From: Phoebastria nigripes
Taxonomy: Eukaryota; Chordata; Aves; Procellariiformes; Diomedeidae
Length of the DNA: 64,000 nt
Direction of reading: 5' to 3'
Assembly (NCBI GenBank): GCA_035582835.1
Contig: JAYKAV010002442.1
Span: 3,654,391-3,718,390 of the forward strand
Under the pieces are notes generated by a model. That model was not told where the DNA came from and searched no databases. It was given only the letters and a program-made list of their open reading frames with translations. This document shows, piece by piece, positions 29,801 to 44,800 of the stretch (positions within the stretch are counted from its first letter, which is position 1; each line of letters begins with the position of its first letter). Position numbers and translations under genes: made by a program.

Positions 29801-32800
29801 AGTTTTAATGAAACTGAATTCCATCCTACAGGAAAAGATAAATAGTGACACAATGCAGAAGGCTGTGTAGCGTGGTTTTTGCGTGCCTTGTTTTTTTTTA
29901 AACACTCAAAGAAAGAAGGGGACATGCACACAAAAGAAAAATCAGGAGATAATGAGGTAGCATGATCCTGCTGGCCATCTAATAAATGCCACAGTACCCA
30001 AAAAACAACAATTAAAAGAATATAATCCGAAGGAAACTTCGGAAAGTAAATTAGTAAGTTTCGATTTCTGAAGGTTCCTATTCAAAACCATGAATATCTG
30101 CAAAATAAACTACATTTAAGGAGTAACTAGATCATTTGGAGACTGAAGAGTACAAAAATCCAGAAATAAACTACTGCCTTGGAAGAATGCCAGTAGGAGG
30201 AAAGCCGGCAGGTGCACTCTCACAGCCCTTCACTCTTGGAGTGCCTGGAAATCTTAAGATGCACGACTGTGCATATGAGCAGGCTTCGATTCTCTTCTTA
30301 CTGTTGCACTCCCCTTGGGCTTTCCAGTTAAGCCAGCTTGATAGGAACAGCTTTGTTTTGTTGCAGAGTTCAAAACTGCATGGAGAGAAACATTCTAGCC
30401 GTTAAGTCAACAGGTCAGAAGATCAAGTACTTTTCAGCACTGTATTGGCACGCTTCTCAGGTGCGAAAGCTAAACACATAGGTTTGGCAGTATCATGTGA
30501 GCTTTGCTTTCTCAAGCTCCTGATAAAAGGGAAGGGGGGGTGGCAGGGAAAGCAATGGCAGAGTTTGTGCAAACAGATCAGCAGAGTGAGTTTTGGCTGA
30601 AGACCCAAGTGAAAAAAAAAGTAATGGAAATGGTCTATTGTTAGCACCTGAACTTAAATGAGGAGATATGAGGGGTTTTGCTGTAGTTTAAAAAGAGGTT
30701 TTGAAAGGTGCAGGCAGCCCTGATGTACCAAAATGCGGCACCTCAGTCTATGTGTACATTTGAGATTCTCCCACAGAGCACAGACAGCATACACATGATA
30801 AAGGTGGCAACACAAAGGGACATGAGAAGAAGAAAGCAAACACCTGAACAGTTCTTTAACTTGATTTTAAACAAAGTAGCTTTTCATAAACGTGAACCTT
30901 CTGTACTTGTTTACTGAAAGCCAAGATTTGCTGTAAATGTTAATAACTGGAGCAGCTATCCAGCAGATCAGAGATCTCTCTTAAGAAATCCCAATACAAA
31001 TGCTTTCCGAGGACAGAGATGCCTGATCAAAGTTAACAGTGCTGCAAAAAAGGAGAAGAGGAAAATGTTTTTTTGTCACTGGCAGAGAAACATGGCTAAC
31101 TATACTGGTGTCAATGCTGGGAAAGCGCAGACGGAAGTGAAAATGCAACTAAAGATGCAGTGACTGGGGGAAGTAGCAAAGATCAAGGTAGAGCAAGGAG
31201 GTCAAGGACTAATCCATCCTGTTCTCCCCTTAATTCGCAGCAGGTGTGATGGCTGACTGTAGTCACCCACAGGACCCAGCATCAGAGAGCACCACTGCAG
31301 CACAGGCTGCTTCTACTGCCGTGCCTCTTCCCCACGAGGCTGAACCTTTGGTGGAGACAAGAACCACTGGGAATTGGGTTTAGTATGATAAACCCAGAAG
31401 GACACATGCAGGGATAATCAGGGAGAGATTAAGCTGGGCAGAATAGCTTGGCACTTGCTTCTGTGCCTTCAGAAGAAATAAAGAGCCATGGCTCCTGGTT
31501 TTAGAGCCACCCGACCATCTAGGCAGACGATGCCACTGTTTGACAGTTGTTACTAATATGCTGGAGAAGGCGGCATACAACAGAATCCCCTTGCTCTGTA
31601 TCAAAAACCCTCTCACCCTTAGTCATGCCTAGCTCCTGGGTCAGTCAGTATTGGACAGATGTGTTCAATCCTCTCATTGCAGTCACTAAAAATACATAGT
31701 TGTCTCAATAGAAAACTATCAAAGGATGTTTTCATTTGAAGGTTAGTTTTACTTGAAGGGGAAACGAAGAAACTGGGAAGGACCTGTGCTCAAAGTTTAA
31801 ATGCAAATAACAGAAGCCTAAGCATGTTTACCTCTGCTTTAAAAAGATCATGTTTTATTATAAGCAGCAAAAGAATGTGGATAATCAAACAGCTCATATA
31901 TGTACTCACATGACATCCCCTGCACATTGCAAGAGATGTATATTGGCTAAATCTTCACAAAAACTTGAACAAAGCATTTTCAATTGTGATTTCTAAAGAA
32001 GCTTCTACAGCACCTAAACCTACCAAAAAAGTCTTGATTTCTCTTTCAGGAAATTGCTGTGTTGTACTACTTGAATGTACTTTAAACAAAATCTGGAAAA
32101 ATCCAAAACTGACCTCTCAGTTTAGGGCTACACCGTGAGTTACTAGCGGACAGGCAGCAGATCTTGCACAGACCTGTATATCCACTTACGACCTTGGATT
32201 TGCATTATCACAGAACTCATGAGCACAAGTTGGAGGCTGACTAGGAGACAGAGAAAGCTATCCAGATACTTCATGTTTTATAGAGATTTTAATAAAACAA
32301 GCTAAGAGAAATTGAACACTATCTCCTTAGGTTTTCAGTTAGAAGTTTCTCTGATAGTGTCTCACGTTGCAGTATAAATTTGTTAGCAATGCCACTGAGA
32401 CTACCTCATTCCTAAAGCATGGCATGCTGCAATCTTCACAGAGTTATTCCCAGTTTTCAGCTAAAATTTTATTACTATATTCTTGTGAGAACAAAATAAA
32501 ATTAAACACATTATTTATTAAGCCAAGCTTGTCAGAGCTCCATTAATCTTTGATGTCTGGGGCTGCATGTAAATCACAGACCAGATCGTCTGAACTTCAA
32601 ACTTGTTCCACCTAAAGCACTTTGGATGCCTTCAACTAGAACAATCTTTCCAGTCAGGAATCTTTCTTTCCAGGTATGGTTCAAAGGAATTAGGAAATTG
32701 GTACACAAGCATAATAGCTGTACTATTAATTCTCTCAGGGATCTAAACATAAAGACTTTTTTGTGCATGCTTTAGCAGCCTCCATATCCCAGACATGAGT

Positions 32801-35800
32801 GTATCCCAGAATCAAGTGTACTAGGATATGCAGGTCCTATATATAGATATTCTGTTTACATACAATTAAAATTAAATCCCTGGGAAAAAGCCTGTGTTGG
32901 AAACCTTCCACTGATGGGCAATTAAAAGACCACACGACCCATGACTCGAAGTTACTTATACGTGCGGGTGTGTGGAATCAATTTCAGGTATAATTAAGTG
33001 AAGCACAGTNTTAATGGCGACTCATACTCCCAAGCAGAACCTTCACTATCATTATAGCCAATAAAGATGTTAATCATCCTGCAATACAAGCCAANAAGTA
33101 ACTTTCAAAAACTAGTACACAGCCAGACATGCTCTATCTTACGCAGTTTTAACACTGAACTGCCTCTGCCCCAGTGGCAGCTGCATTCACTACTTTATGA
33201 CAAGTACTACAGGAGCAGAAGTCCTACCCGTTGCTTAGCTTTGAGGAAGCACTTAGCTGTGGGTACCATCTGGCAGACTGGTTACCTTGTACTAGGGATT
33301 ATCATGTCCCATACTGTCTCTTCGAAGTCCTTCCTGTTCTAACCCAACCACTTTGCTAACCAGATTCAATTGAAAGGTTGCAGATCTGCTCTGAGTTCTC
33401 AGTGTCACTGTCTCCAATTAAACAATATTACTTCAAAATAAAAACATTTTAAATTAAAGTAAGAAGAAAAACATACTCCCTTCCCAAAGAAAAAGTTTAC
33501 TCTCCTTTCAGTCAAATATTTCAATGTTTCCCTCTGTAAATTCATGCTTTAAACCTCTGGGAGTGGGCAAATTTATACTCCAGTCAAATCAGTAGGCATG
33601 AACAGAGAATCCACTCAAGTCACCTTACTTCACTGGCACTGGGCTTCCCTCTTGGTCAATAGGGTGCTCTCNAAAATTAAACACCTTCTATCAAGACCTC
33701 ATGCACACTTTGTATTCTTTAAACAGCATGACTGAATACTGAAAAATACAATCATATGTCACACTTCAGTCTGGTGGACAGTATCTGACATGATTGCTTA
33801 TTTTCATCCACTGACCAGTATATGATCCACTCGGTCTCGTTTCTTCCGCCCAAATTTCATCATCTTCTGCCAGTCTGTTTTGTGATTAGGCTCCTTCCTC
33901 AGGCTGAACAACTTCAGTACTTCAGCTGCAATGAAGCTCTACAGAACAGTAAAGGTGAGATTTATCACATTTGAGCTAAGAAATGAAATGTATGCACAAA
34001 GTACCTACCCTAAAAAGTCACATTATAGAATGCATAACAGCTTTCTGTTTAGCTAAGANACATATGGTGTGTGCAAGAAAGTTACAGTGAAAGTCTCTGA
34101 GGCAGCATTACACAGGCAGAACAATTATTAAACCCAGAAGGGGGGGGGGGGGGGGGGGGGGGGAAATGACACCCACTGCTGTAACAATCTTGAGAACAGA
34201 AACTTTCAATTAAACAGCACAGCAAACAGGAGATTATGAGAATTCATTTTATGGGAGAATATTAAAGAAAAGCAGGGTGGGAGTTTAGTGCCCTTTTCCT
34301 GTGCCCCTGCTCTCCCCTGCCACACGCTTTTGAAAGTCTTCTCAACTAAGAGTGATCTAGATACTATTTCTGTCTTTTCTAGACAGTTAACATGCTGTAT
34401 CTTCAGCAGGTTAATAAAATACAGTCAACCCCCCCCCCCAGTTTCAGAAGGAACAGTACAGGTGGAAGTCTTCATTTGCGTCCTGATGAGCTGTATGGAA
34501 GGTTCTTTGCTGAGCACTTTCAGGGAGACAGTTTTTTTCCAAATGTCCAGCCCTGCAAGTTTAACCTAGGTCCAGTCAGGCTCTAGCTTTTTGGGGTTTT
34601 GCCCTTTCTTGAGCACTACCATGAATAACAGGAGACCTCCTCTGGCTTGCCAAAGACAACAATGCCCTCACCAGTCAAATTTTGGGTCCCTCTGGGCAAC
34701 TCCCGCTGTCCTCAGTGAGGTTGGCACAGGTGTGCCTGAGTAAAAAATCCAGCTCATCCCATTTGGCCTAACCCTACCGTTGGATCCACGCCAATATACC
34801 CATACAGAGTTCCACTGAAATCTGCTAAAGCAGCAGTTTGTCAGCATACCATTTTTATAAAACCAAGGTNATCCTGGCAGTTCTGCTCAGAGGACTAAGG
34901 TTTAAAAGCAATCGGTACCTGCCAAAAGGACAGGGAGGCAAATCTGTTGAGTAAAAAAGGACCATTTTGACAAACTCCCTTTCAGGTTTGTAATCTCATT
35001 TCTCTTCTCAACTCATCTCTTGCTGGATACACCTGTTATGATCTTTTAATACTCGGGCAAGTGCCAGTACAGTATTTTTCATCTCACTTTCCCTGCATGA
35101 CAAAGATTTCTTCCTACCTTGATTTCATCCAGATCATTTGGATCTTTTACTCGGCGAAAGTAAGCAGATGCAATCCTACACGGTTTCATCCAAATAGGCT
35201 GATTTAGATTAGGATCCTCAGCAAAGATTTCCCCAAAGATCTCTCTTGTTAAATCAAATACCACCTTAGCAAAGAAAGAAGTAAAAGTTAAGGCTTCTGT
35301 TGCTCATGGTAAACATTCAAAGGGCAAGAACAAAATGCCTGAAGACTGTACCTTTTTATAAACCTGCTTGTTTATCGTGTCTGTGTCCTGCTCTTTGAGG
35401 GTACTACTAAGATCTGTATGAAGGCTGAAACTTTGAAGATCATGACCCAGCTCCTTCAGTTTCCAGAGTTCCTCAGCTGCCGCATGCACCATACCTTCCA
35501 CCTCCACTGCAGTATGAGGGACCGCCAAAGGCTCCTCACACGGCTTTGTTGGCACTTTCTGCGGTTCTACCTTGGGCAGCCCTGCTGGTTCCTCAGCTTG
35601 CTTCTGCTGGACCTTACGGGAACTCAGGCCATAGTCCTCATCAAACCAGTCTTGATCATCTCCCAGCACACTCAGGAGCTCCCGATTGAGCTCCAGCTCT
35701 GCCAGTCTCTTAGCAAGCTCTTCCTGACCGCTGGCACCAAACACCGGACTCTCCTGTGAATTGAGAGCCACAGAGTAAATATAAAAGTGGTGTCACACTG

Positions 35801-38800
35801 TTGTCTAACTCAACTTACATTTTTAAACGCTCTACTGATGTAATTGGCAATATATGCACAAATACTCAGAAAAATAATAAATAGCCCACAGTAAAATTAG
35901 AAATGTTTTGATTCAAATACCTGGGGTTTCTACCACTCCTTCTGAATGCTTTCAGAGGGTTCCTACAGAGCTTAAAAGACTATGCATCCTGCCCACTGTC
36001 TGTCCTAATGTTTAACTGTTTATAAAAGGCTGAGCGGTTTAAAAACTGATAATGTGACATACAACTTTTCACTTCACTTACCAGCAGTCTCAGATCTAAA
36101 TCAACAGCCTAAAAGCTTTTAGCAGGTGATGGCTGTTTTAGTGACTGAGCGGTGCTCACACTGGTGAAATGGGCTGAAGCTTTCTGTNATGATAATATAT
36201 GGAGATCAATGGCAAAGCAGACAGGTTTACTGGGATCTTCAGCAGAAAGGCCAAGTCCTATATCTGTATCATTAATGGTTGTTCTGAGGAAGCTTGAACT
36301 TCCACTACTCGTGATATATTACTTCAGTGGATAGAGCAGTCTGACACCTTAATGACTTCCACAGCAACTAATTATGTTTGAGGATGATTATTTCATATCA
36401 AGAATAGACAGAGGTAAGTTTACAGTCTATTGTATTTTGCCATTTTTAGAATAAAAACTGAGGATGAGGATTAAATACAAATTGAACGTGTAAGCAGAAT
36501 GCAACCTAAATGAAGCATTTTTCACTTTCATGTGCCAAAATGTGTCTTTCATCCTGTAGGGCTACCAAAACAAGCTGCGAACTGGGATACACATGAACAC
36601 GCATGTAAAAGACATACATACAGGCAATCTCCACGTTACCAAACAGAACTTGGGAGAAAANAAACTGCTGCCACACAGCATTCCTAAGATTCAATCATCA
36701 TCAGTCAAAGGAACAATCAACTCTTAAAATCAGTGCAAGATGTCTGTTACTCACTGGTCTGGGACACATGTCTGGAGAGGAAAGTTCTTCTCTTTCATCT
36801 TCCAAATCAGAACTTAGAAAAAAGTTATTCAGTCCGTCGGGAATCTGCTTTTCTACCTGCTGGGATGGGGTACCGGATTCCTCCTTCACATCACAGAGCT
36901 CCTGGTTGCTGAGCTGGATTTTCTCATTCCTGACCTTCTTTATTTGCTTTAACTGATTGACCGCGTCTTTCACAAAATCTCGAAATAGACTGTCTGTCAG
37001 CAAACTGACCTTTTCCAGTTGGTCTTTTGACTTTNCTTCCTCTCTAAGCGGTAGTCTAAGCTGGGCTTCTAACTGGTTCTTTTCTTTTGTCAGCAAATCC
37101 AGAAGTGGAGTTGCAGGCTTCTCCACAACTCCAGGAGAGAGATCATCTAACTTTTCAGCACACTCTTCCCCCAGTGTCTTCTGCCTCTCCAGTTTTTCAG
37201 AAAGGAAATCTGAGATGTCATCCAACTGAACAGTGGAAATCTCATCCACACCAGAAATGAGAGGAGCAAGGCTGGCCTCCTCTTTTACAGCATGCTTCAG
37301 ATAATCCACCACTGACTGTTCTTGAGCAAGTGATTCAGTAGCTACAGAAACCTCCTTTATGCTGTTCCCTTTAGAAGATGACTCTTCATCAACCCTTTCC
37401 CCAGCTGAGGCTTCTGAAACAGCTGTGTCTGCAGGAGCTTTATCCTGGGAATAGTTCTCTGTTGCATCTCTGCTCTGGGGTTCATCCTCCTTGCTAGGTT
37501 CGGAACTTCCTTTGTCTTTCTGCTCTGCTTTGTGTTGCTTCTCCAGTCTATCATCAAAGAATGAGTCTTCATCCTTATTTGTGTCTAAATGGCTATCAAT
37601 ACTTTCTGTAATGTGAGAGATTTTTTGAGGAGGAGCAAAAATACCATGCTTTTCTTTGCAATCAAAATATTTAATACCATCATAAGTTCCATTATTGTTC
37701 CCTTCAGGTTTATCCAACTCCACGCCAGCCCAAAACCCTTTGGCAAACTTAGTCAGACCTTTGAATCGCAACGTTCCAGGTTGGACTTTACTCACAAGTA
37801 CTCTATCACCAATGTTGAAATTTGGCAAACTATCTGTTTCTTCTGTGATTGAAACAGAGGCCCACAGCGGTGATTCGGTAGGGACCTGTTCTTGCTCCAC
37901 ATCTCTGCGCTCAGTATTTTTTATAAGTTCTGTTGGGGACTTAAGTTCTAATAACCTCTCTGAATGCATGCTGCCAGAGAGAGAGAGAGACCTGTCACTG
38001 AGGTATTCACTGATTTCTCCATCGCTGCCAAGGCTGGTGGATCTACTTCTGCTGGTTTGTGTGTGCTGTGACCGCTCTGTCAGTGACTGAGCATCCCCCT
38101 CAGGAGAGAGAAGAGATGCTTCAAAGTCATCTTTGTAACGTTCCCCAGGAAGTGTTTCTTCAACTGATGCTTGTTTTCTGGAAGAGGATCCTTCAAAGTC
38201 TTCAATGTATGATGGCTCCTTTTGACTAAAGAGTTGTTCTGAAAGCAGATAACCTTTTTCCTCTGCAGATTTGCTCAGTTTGCAAGACTCTTCTACACTT
38301 GGGCCAGTTACAGCATCTTTATCTGCCAGTCTCTGTTCTAAGATTTCTTCTGTACCATGAAGACTTTCCACAGCCAAACCAAAGAGTTCCTTCTGAGAGT
38401 GTTTGTTTTCAGAACGGAGGACTTTCTTTGGAAGGATGTCCAGTGAGCTCTCCTGCTCTTTCTCTAATGTCAACAAGACATCAGAACTCTCCAAAGGCTT
38501 AACATGAGAACCTTCAATCTCATATTCCTCAGACTTTATGTATTCCAAGTCTTCCTGTATCTCAGATTTATGACTGAAGGCAGCCTCATCATTGGATGCA
38601 TTTACCACATTGTTCATTGACCCATGGGATATCCTGCTAACATCTTTCACGTCTTTGAGAAGAGATGACGAGGGTACATTATCTAAGGAATCACCAGATC
38701 CTGCTCTGGAACTCCTTGGTGACATTAAAACCGAGGAAGATGTTCCAGAAGGTTCTTCTGCATGAACATCTGTCACAGCCACCTTCTTGGTGTGCACAGA

Positions 38801-41800
38801 CACAGATCTCGCAGTTGTTGAAGACACAGCATCTTGAAGGAAAATAATAAGTGAATTACAGCAGATCGTATAGCCTGCATTGTTTTACTGCAAACTGCAA
38901 CCGTAGGCAACAAAATTAACATCAAGGTTTCTATGCTAGAAGAAGATACAAACTGGTGCCTTGGAAACATATTTCTAGCTGTCCTATGAACATGACCAAC
39001 ATTCTTTCAGCTCCAGGGTTCTAACGCTTTCTTTCCAATTCTGTTCCTTGTACCAGTATTTCATAATGCCATACAATACTGAACCCAAGGTAAGGGCTCA
39101 GTTATGTGTTTGCAGGCTGCAAAACCAACCAAGATTGTAGATAACCATTAGGTAATGATCAACAGCAAAACATTGAAAAGTATCTCAAAAAACCCCTATT
39201 CCTAAATGTCTACTCCTAAAGCCTTCATTATCTTTGGTTTCCTTACTTTCCTCAAGTGATAAAGGAACAGGAAACAAAAGAAAGGACAAAGGTTGTCACG
39301 TAATTATGGCTCACACAAACCTCAGCAAGAGTAAAACTAAATACTGAATATACAGGAAACAGCAAAAGCAGAAGCCTACTAAATAAAAATAGTAAAAAAT
39401 ATAGCTTGATCATTATGGTTTTATGAAGTCTGCATGCTCTCTTAAAACCTCTTCTTGAATCAAGAAGGAAAAGATTAAAGAAGTTTAAAGCAGTCAGTCT
39501 TCAAGATCTTCATCTGTAGTACAGATTTTTCCAGTCACATACCTGCATGTTCTGAAATGGATTCCAAAGATGCTCTAGATCGCTCTGATTCAGCCAGTGA
39601 TTTCCAGTTTTTAGCTGTCTCAGGCCTAAAGTTGAAAAATCAAATTTCATGAATCATGGTTACAACAGAGTGTTGTTTGGGGTTTTTAATAGATAAAAAC
39701 GGAAATACGAGCATCTAGAATTATAATACCACACCAATGATGACATAAACAGTTTGGTTTGTCAACTGTGACCTTAGAAAACGGAATGGGGACAGAGAGG
39801 AGAGTTTGGCGAGTCCTGGAAAGTAATTTTCTAGAAGAGTAATCAAACTAACCTTTTTTGCAGCCAAAAAAAAGGAAAATAACTTTTTTTTTACTTGAAT
39901 GCACTAAAATTGCACCATCTGCTGGAAAAAATGAAACACTTAAAAACACAGTAGGAAGTGAAGAAGTCAGTTGAATTCCCTACCTATTAAAACTTAGGAT
40001 CTAAACCAGGTTTAAGTTGCAAAGATGAATGGTTTGCCTCACACAGTGCGGCAGGCATAATCAGTAACCAAAATGGGAAAAAATTTGTATCAGTAATCCA
40101 TACAACTATTTGGCACATTCTTGCACAACTGAAAATTATTGTTCAGAAAGAACTTGAAAATAGGATCTGAAAGATTGGGCAGGACAAAAGAGATGCATAC
40201 AATTACAGGGACAGTACNTCATATCTGTTTTGGGTCTGATGAGACCAGCAAATAGGTCAACAGGACACTGCTACTGTCCAGTGCTTTAAGGAAGAGCGGT
40301 TACCAGGTTTCCTTGCACTCATGGTTTCTGCTAAAACAGCATTCACTGCAGTTTCAGAATAATCTCAAAAAGAAGGAGAAATCCCAATTACCTATGGAGC
40401 GGTGGTGCCTTGATCTTAGGTTTTTCAGCAGCAGCTGAGGATGGAGTTTTAATCTGAGGTTTGGCTGTGGGTGATGCCTCCAGATCTTGGCTCAGCTCTG
40501 CTTCAGTCTTCTTGATAAACTCATCATACGACTGCACGTGGAAAACAGTTACGGCTGTTAGTCTACTAAACCATTAGTACAATTCAGCAATTAAAATCTA
40601 TTAAACGAATAAATGATACACTTGGTTTCTCTGTAAAGCAATCTATTTAACTTCCTAAAGCTCTACAGTTGTGAATCCTAGAAATTTTAATACTTTACTT
40701 TCAAAAACAAATTACATGAGCATCACTCTTTAATCCCAGCTAGGATACATAAGCCCCCAAACACTGCTAGTAACCCATTAAAGATACAAATTTTAAAAGG
40801 GAATGCTATTTTTGCCTCAAGGCTCTGGTTCATTATTGAAAACAGTTAAATAGCCAGAACACAGTCACACTTCTATCACAGTAATGTGTCTTTCACAGCT
40901 GTTGATACAATATTCTGCCAACAACGTCCATACTATAATGATTTATCCAAGGCTAACAATCTTTTACTTCGTCCTTCTTCCTACTGTTCCTAACCTCCAG
41001 TTGTTTGATCAAACTGGCTTCCTGGGCCTTCAGTCTCTCCTTTTGTCTCTTTTTCTGTTCCTTTTTCAGCTGGTAAACCACAGACTTCCTTTTCCGTAGT
41101 TCATCCTTCAGGGCCCTGATCCGTCCTTCAATGTCACTTTGATCAGATGTGGTTTCTGAAAAATTTTAGGTTTAGTCTGTAAGCTTGCACCTCACAAAAC
41201 AGTTCTATACAAAGCAATGAACAGTCATTTAGTAAATACAAAATATTGTCCAAGCAAAATATCAAAGAATTCAATGTCAACATGTTAATCTTAACATAAT
41301 AAGACTCTTAAAGTGGGATCTCAGATTCACAACACTATTATATAACGTATGAAAAAGTGTTGCATCTTATTTAATTTAGAAGAGAAAGGCTCTGATACAT
41401 ACAGTAACTTGTTACCAAACTTGTGCATGTCAACCNCCCATGTTTATGCTGCTACCTCATTAACTGCTTATCACGTCAGCTGTTGCAGAAATTGATTTTT
41501 TTCTGACGTATTTAAAAATATGACAANTCAAAGATGCATACCAAAAATATACCTGAAATATCTGTTTACAATCATGATACACAGTTTCAAGCTACAAGGT
41601 ACACTTCATTGATGAGAATTTCACTTGCAACAGTGGACTCCAAAAGCAGTTTAGGTTTCTGGCTCATTTAGATTTCCTGCCACCTAGAGTAAATACATCT
41701 ATGAAATGGAGAGCTGACTGGTCAACAGTTGGAAGGAAAGTCAATTTGAACAACGTGGAGATTTTCACTGTTGTCAGGCCTCCGGATGACAATTTATTCA

Positions 41801-44800
41801 AGGTGAATGGGGGTAGTGTTGAGCTTAGACACGTGTGGACTACTCAATAATAGNTTATACAAAGTTACTTGGCATATCTTTGCTCCAAGTTTAATTTTAC
41901 AGGCCTTCCTATAATGCCATTACTGACTGTAGCTATCTTCTACCAGAACAATTTTTTTCTTAATCATTATCCTTAGTAATTTTAATAAGATCTCCTCCAT
42001 TCCCCTCCATCCCCAGAACTCCCTGCAACCTGGTCTTCCAGTCCTTCTGATGATGTTCTACCTCTTTTGCTTTGGGACACTGTCCCCAGATACTTAGATC
42101 CATTCTCTGCATGATAACCCCATTCTACCAGTAACTCTGCTACTTTCATTATTTCTGCTGTAACAACCTCTTAGTCTCTCAGACTTTATAGAGAGACTGC
42201 CTCAGTGTCTCATTACTTATTATTTTCTGCCCACCTGATTATGTCCACTTGTTTCTTGTTTTAAATGTATACCAACATAGCCCAAAACAAGATCCTTGTC
42301 CCAGATCGGTGCTAACACAATTAAGTATCAAAAACTCCTCAAAATATTTATCTGACATAGTCTTACTGGAGCTCCTCCCTGCAGCTGATGTCCCCCTTCC
42401 TCTTCTATAGCAGCAGCTGCAGTTCCTAAGAGAAGGATCTTGGCTGGTTTGCTTTTCTAATGCTCAATATTACCTAATGTTTTCTGGACCAAAAGGCTTG
42501 GATGCTCATAAATGCCAATTGCTTTACTGAACATTCTAGAAAGTAAGTCACCAGTATTATTTGGTCAGCTAGCAGGAACAGCTGGACATTTTGCTAATCA
42601 ATCTAATTTCTCAAGACAACAAACCACCATAATGAAGGATTTCATCATCAACAACAGCCAATAAATACAATCAAACTACTGTATTCTTTTCCATTAACAA
42701 CTGTTGTTAACCATTTAGAGAATTAAAAAAACAAAAACAAAACAAAACACCCAGCACAAAAAGAATGGAATCTCACTTGCTAATCAGGAGTACTTTATGA
42801 TGCCACTGTAATTAACAACTCCTCCCGAATAGTAAGTGACCACTATGTAATTATAGCTTTTCTTGATCAACTCATAAGGGAAAGATCTGCACATGCTTTC
42901 ATCTTTGACGATCTTGTCTACGCATGCATCGGACTGACATAACAATGACTTCATTACTACTCAGCAGCTTGGAAGATTTGTCTCTTTACAATGGAATGAT
43001 TTATTGTGAAACCAGCACCATCCTGATTGGCTTCCCACCTCTTATACCTTTCTTCAGCATTTGAAATCAAAGATTGCAAATACTTTATTTTACAAAAGTT
43101 TATTTTCGTGATCACTGTTGCCTGCTCTACTTTTCATAATGGCTTCCTTATGTGGTTGCTCAGTCAGAACTTGAAAATAACTTTATCAAGTTGCTGAATG
43201 CTTCACCGTGTGTTGCAAACTGCTCTCCAGACAGAATCCCAATACAAATTACTCAGTGAAAATACCTAGGTNTTACGTATTCATTTCTCTATCCAGCAAG
43301 AGAACAGCTGCCTCAAAATTACTGTGTTTCTATTGCACTTACTTACATATTAACAAAAAAAACCCAACATAAAAGATAATTAAGCTTGCTACTTCAAGCG
43401 CCGCAAAGACTGGATATGTACGCACGCCAGTAAATTATCCATCTATCACAAACAACAGCCAGTACATACAATAGAACCACCTAATTCTTTTTCCACTAGA
43501 GACTTACCGATCATTTAGGGAATTAAAAAAAAACAAGCAGGAAAAGGCCATCTCATTTGCTAGTAAGTATTTTATGATGCTAGATCAACTGCACTGTGGA
43601 ATACAAGACGTTTTAGAAACTAAACGCACAGAAAGGTTCAAAACAGACTTCACCATCATCAGCTCTGTGAAACTGTGACCCACTGAGTGGTAGCTCAGGA
43701 AGTCCTGGAATCCACATGACTAACAGACTGCGAGAGCACACCAGGGAAAGGACCGCTCTGTACCTGTTCACTTCTAATATTCTCTCCCTCAGCATTTACT
43801 GGTAGCCAGCTTGGATACTGGATAAAAGACTATAAAGAGTCCATATAGTAGATCTTGTATTTTATAGCTCAAAATGCAATCTTAGGCCCTATTTTACTGC
43901 ACACAGTTCAAACCCTCCTCCAAAAACAAAAACGTATGTCCCGAAGTATCCATTCATTCTGCACATGCCAGTGCAGGTCCAACGGGCTCACTCATACTGC
44001 CATGATAACAGAGCTACACTGCTTCTGGAGCCAGGCTGCGTTCAGAAGGAGGACGATCATGTTTGTATGATGCTGAACCATGTTCTGCTTTCTTACAACA
44101 TGAGGGGTGGAGCAGTGTCACCTGTTAAAAAGCACAGCACNTTGGTATTTTTAAATTCTAGGACCACCTTAACTATTGACTCTTCTCTTCTTCATCTCTG
44201 TTTGCAGGAACCTGCGTTGCTTTCTAAAAGAAGAGATAATATATAGACCTTCTTACATTAAGACCTTCTTAAGCTGAAGCGATCAAATTACATCATGGGA
44301 AAATACTCCCACAAAACCCCAAACCTTGGCAATTTCCAGTAATTTCTGCCTGCCTCCCCGCATCTATGTCTGCATTTCAAGTTTACTTGTTAAAAGCAAA
44401 AGCTTTGAAAAAGCAATTTAAACCCAAGCAGATATTACACTTACCTGACTGTGTCAGAGATAAAGATTCATCAGACCAGTTGTGAGGTATCTGATGAGAC
44501 TTCACAGGTGAACGTAACTGTCCTCCAGTTCTATGGCTGCCTTTGCTGGAATCTTGCTTTGATACAGATATGCTGCTTTTGGGAGGAGACTATGGGAGAA
44601 GAAAAGGACAAATAGATAATTGCTTGTAAAGCTCAGTTTGAAAGTAGGAGATCATTGTCATCAGGAGCTAGTTACATGGAAAGAACAGCATGACTAGAGA
44701 ACATCTCATAAGCAGCGGTACCTATCCAGCTATCTTAAGAAGAATTTAATCTTGGTTTGCTAGACAATAAAACAAAAATAGCAAGAGCAACAATAACTGA

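Larger units (their letters stand above)
35754..44444 (-). other. CEP350: CEP350 introns between 35754 and 44444
   Basis: Introns at 35754-36754, 38833-39542, 39626-40391, 40532-40994 and 41156-44444 are AT-rich. The last holds a diverged duplicated block (42650-42813 and 43450-43596). The stretch about 41980-42480 is more pyrimidine-rich and could be an old repeat, but I cannot name a family. Confidence 0.7.

Noticed and set aside
37640..37700. Apparent mutation of the CAP-Gly GKNDG motif to GNNNG
   Set aside because: Mammalian CEP350 has the same GNNNG, so it is a family trait and not a defect of this copy.
41980..42480. Possible LTR or ancient retroelement
   Set aside because: Pyrimidine-rich and different from its flanks, but I see no matching terminal repeats, target-site duplication or coding remnants.
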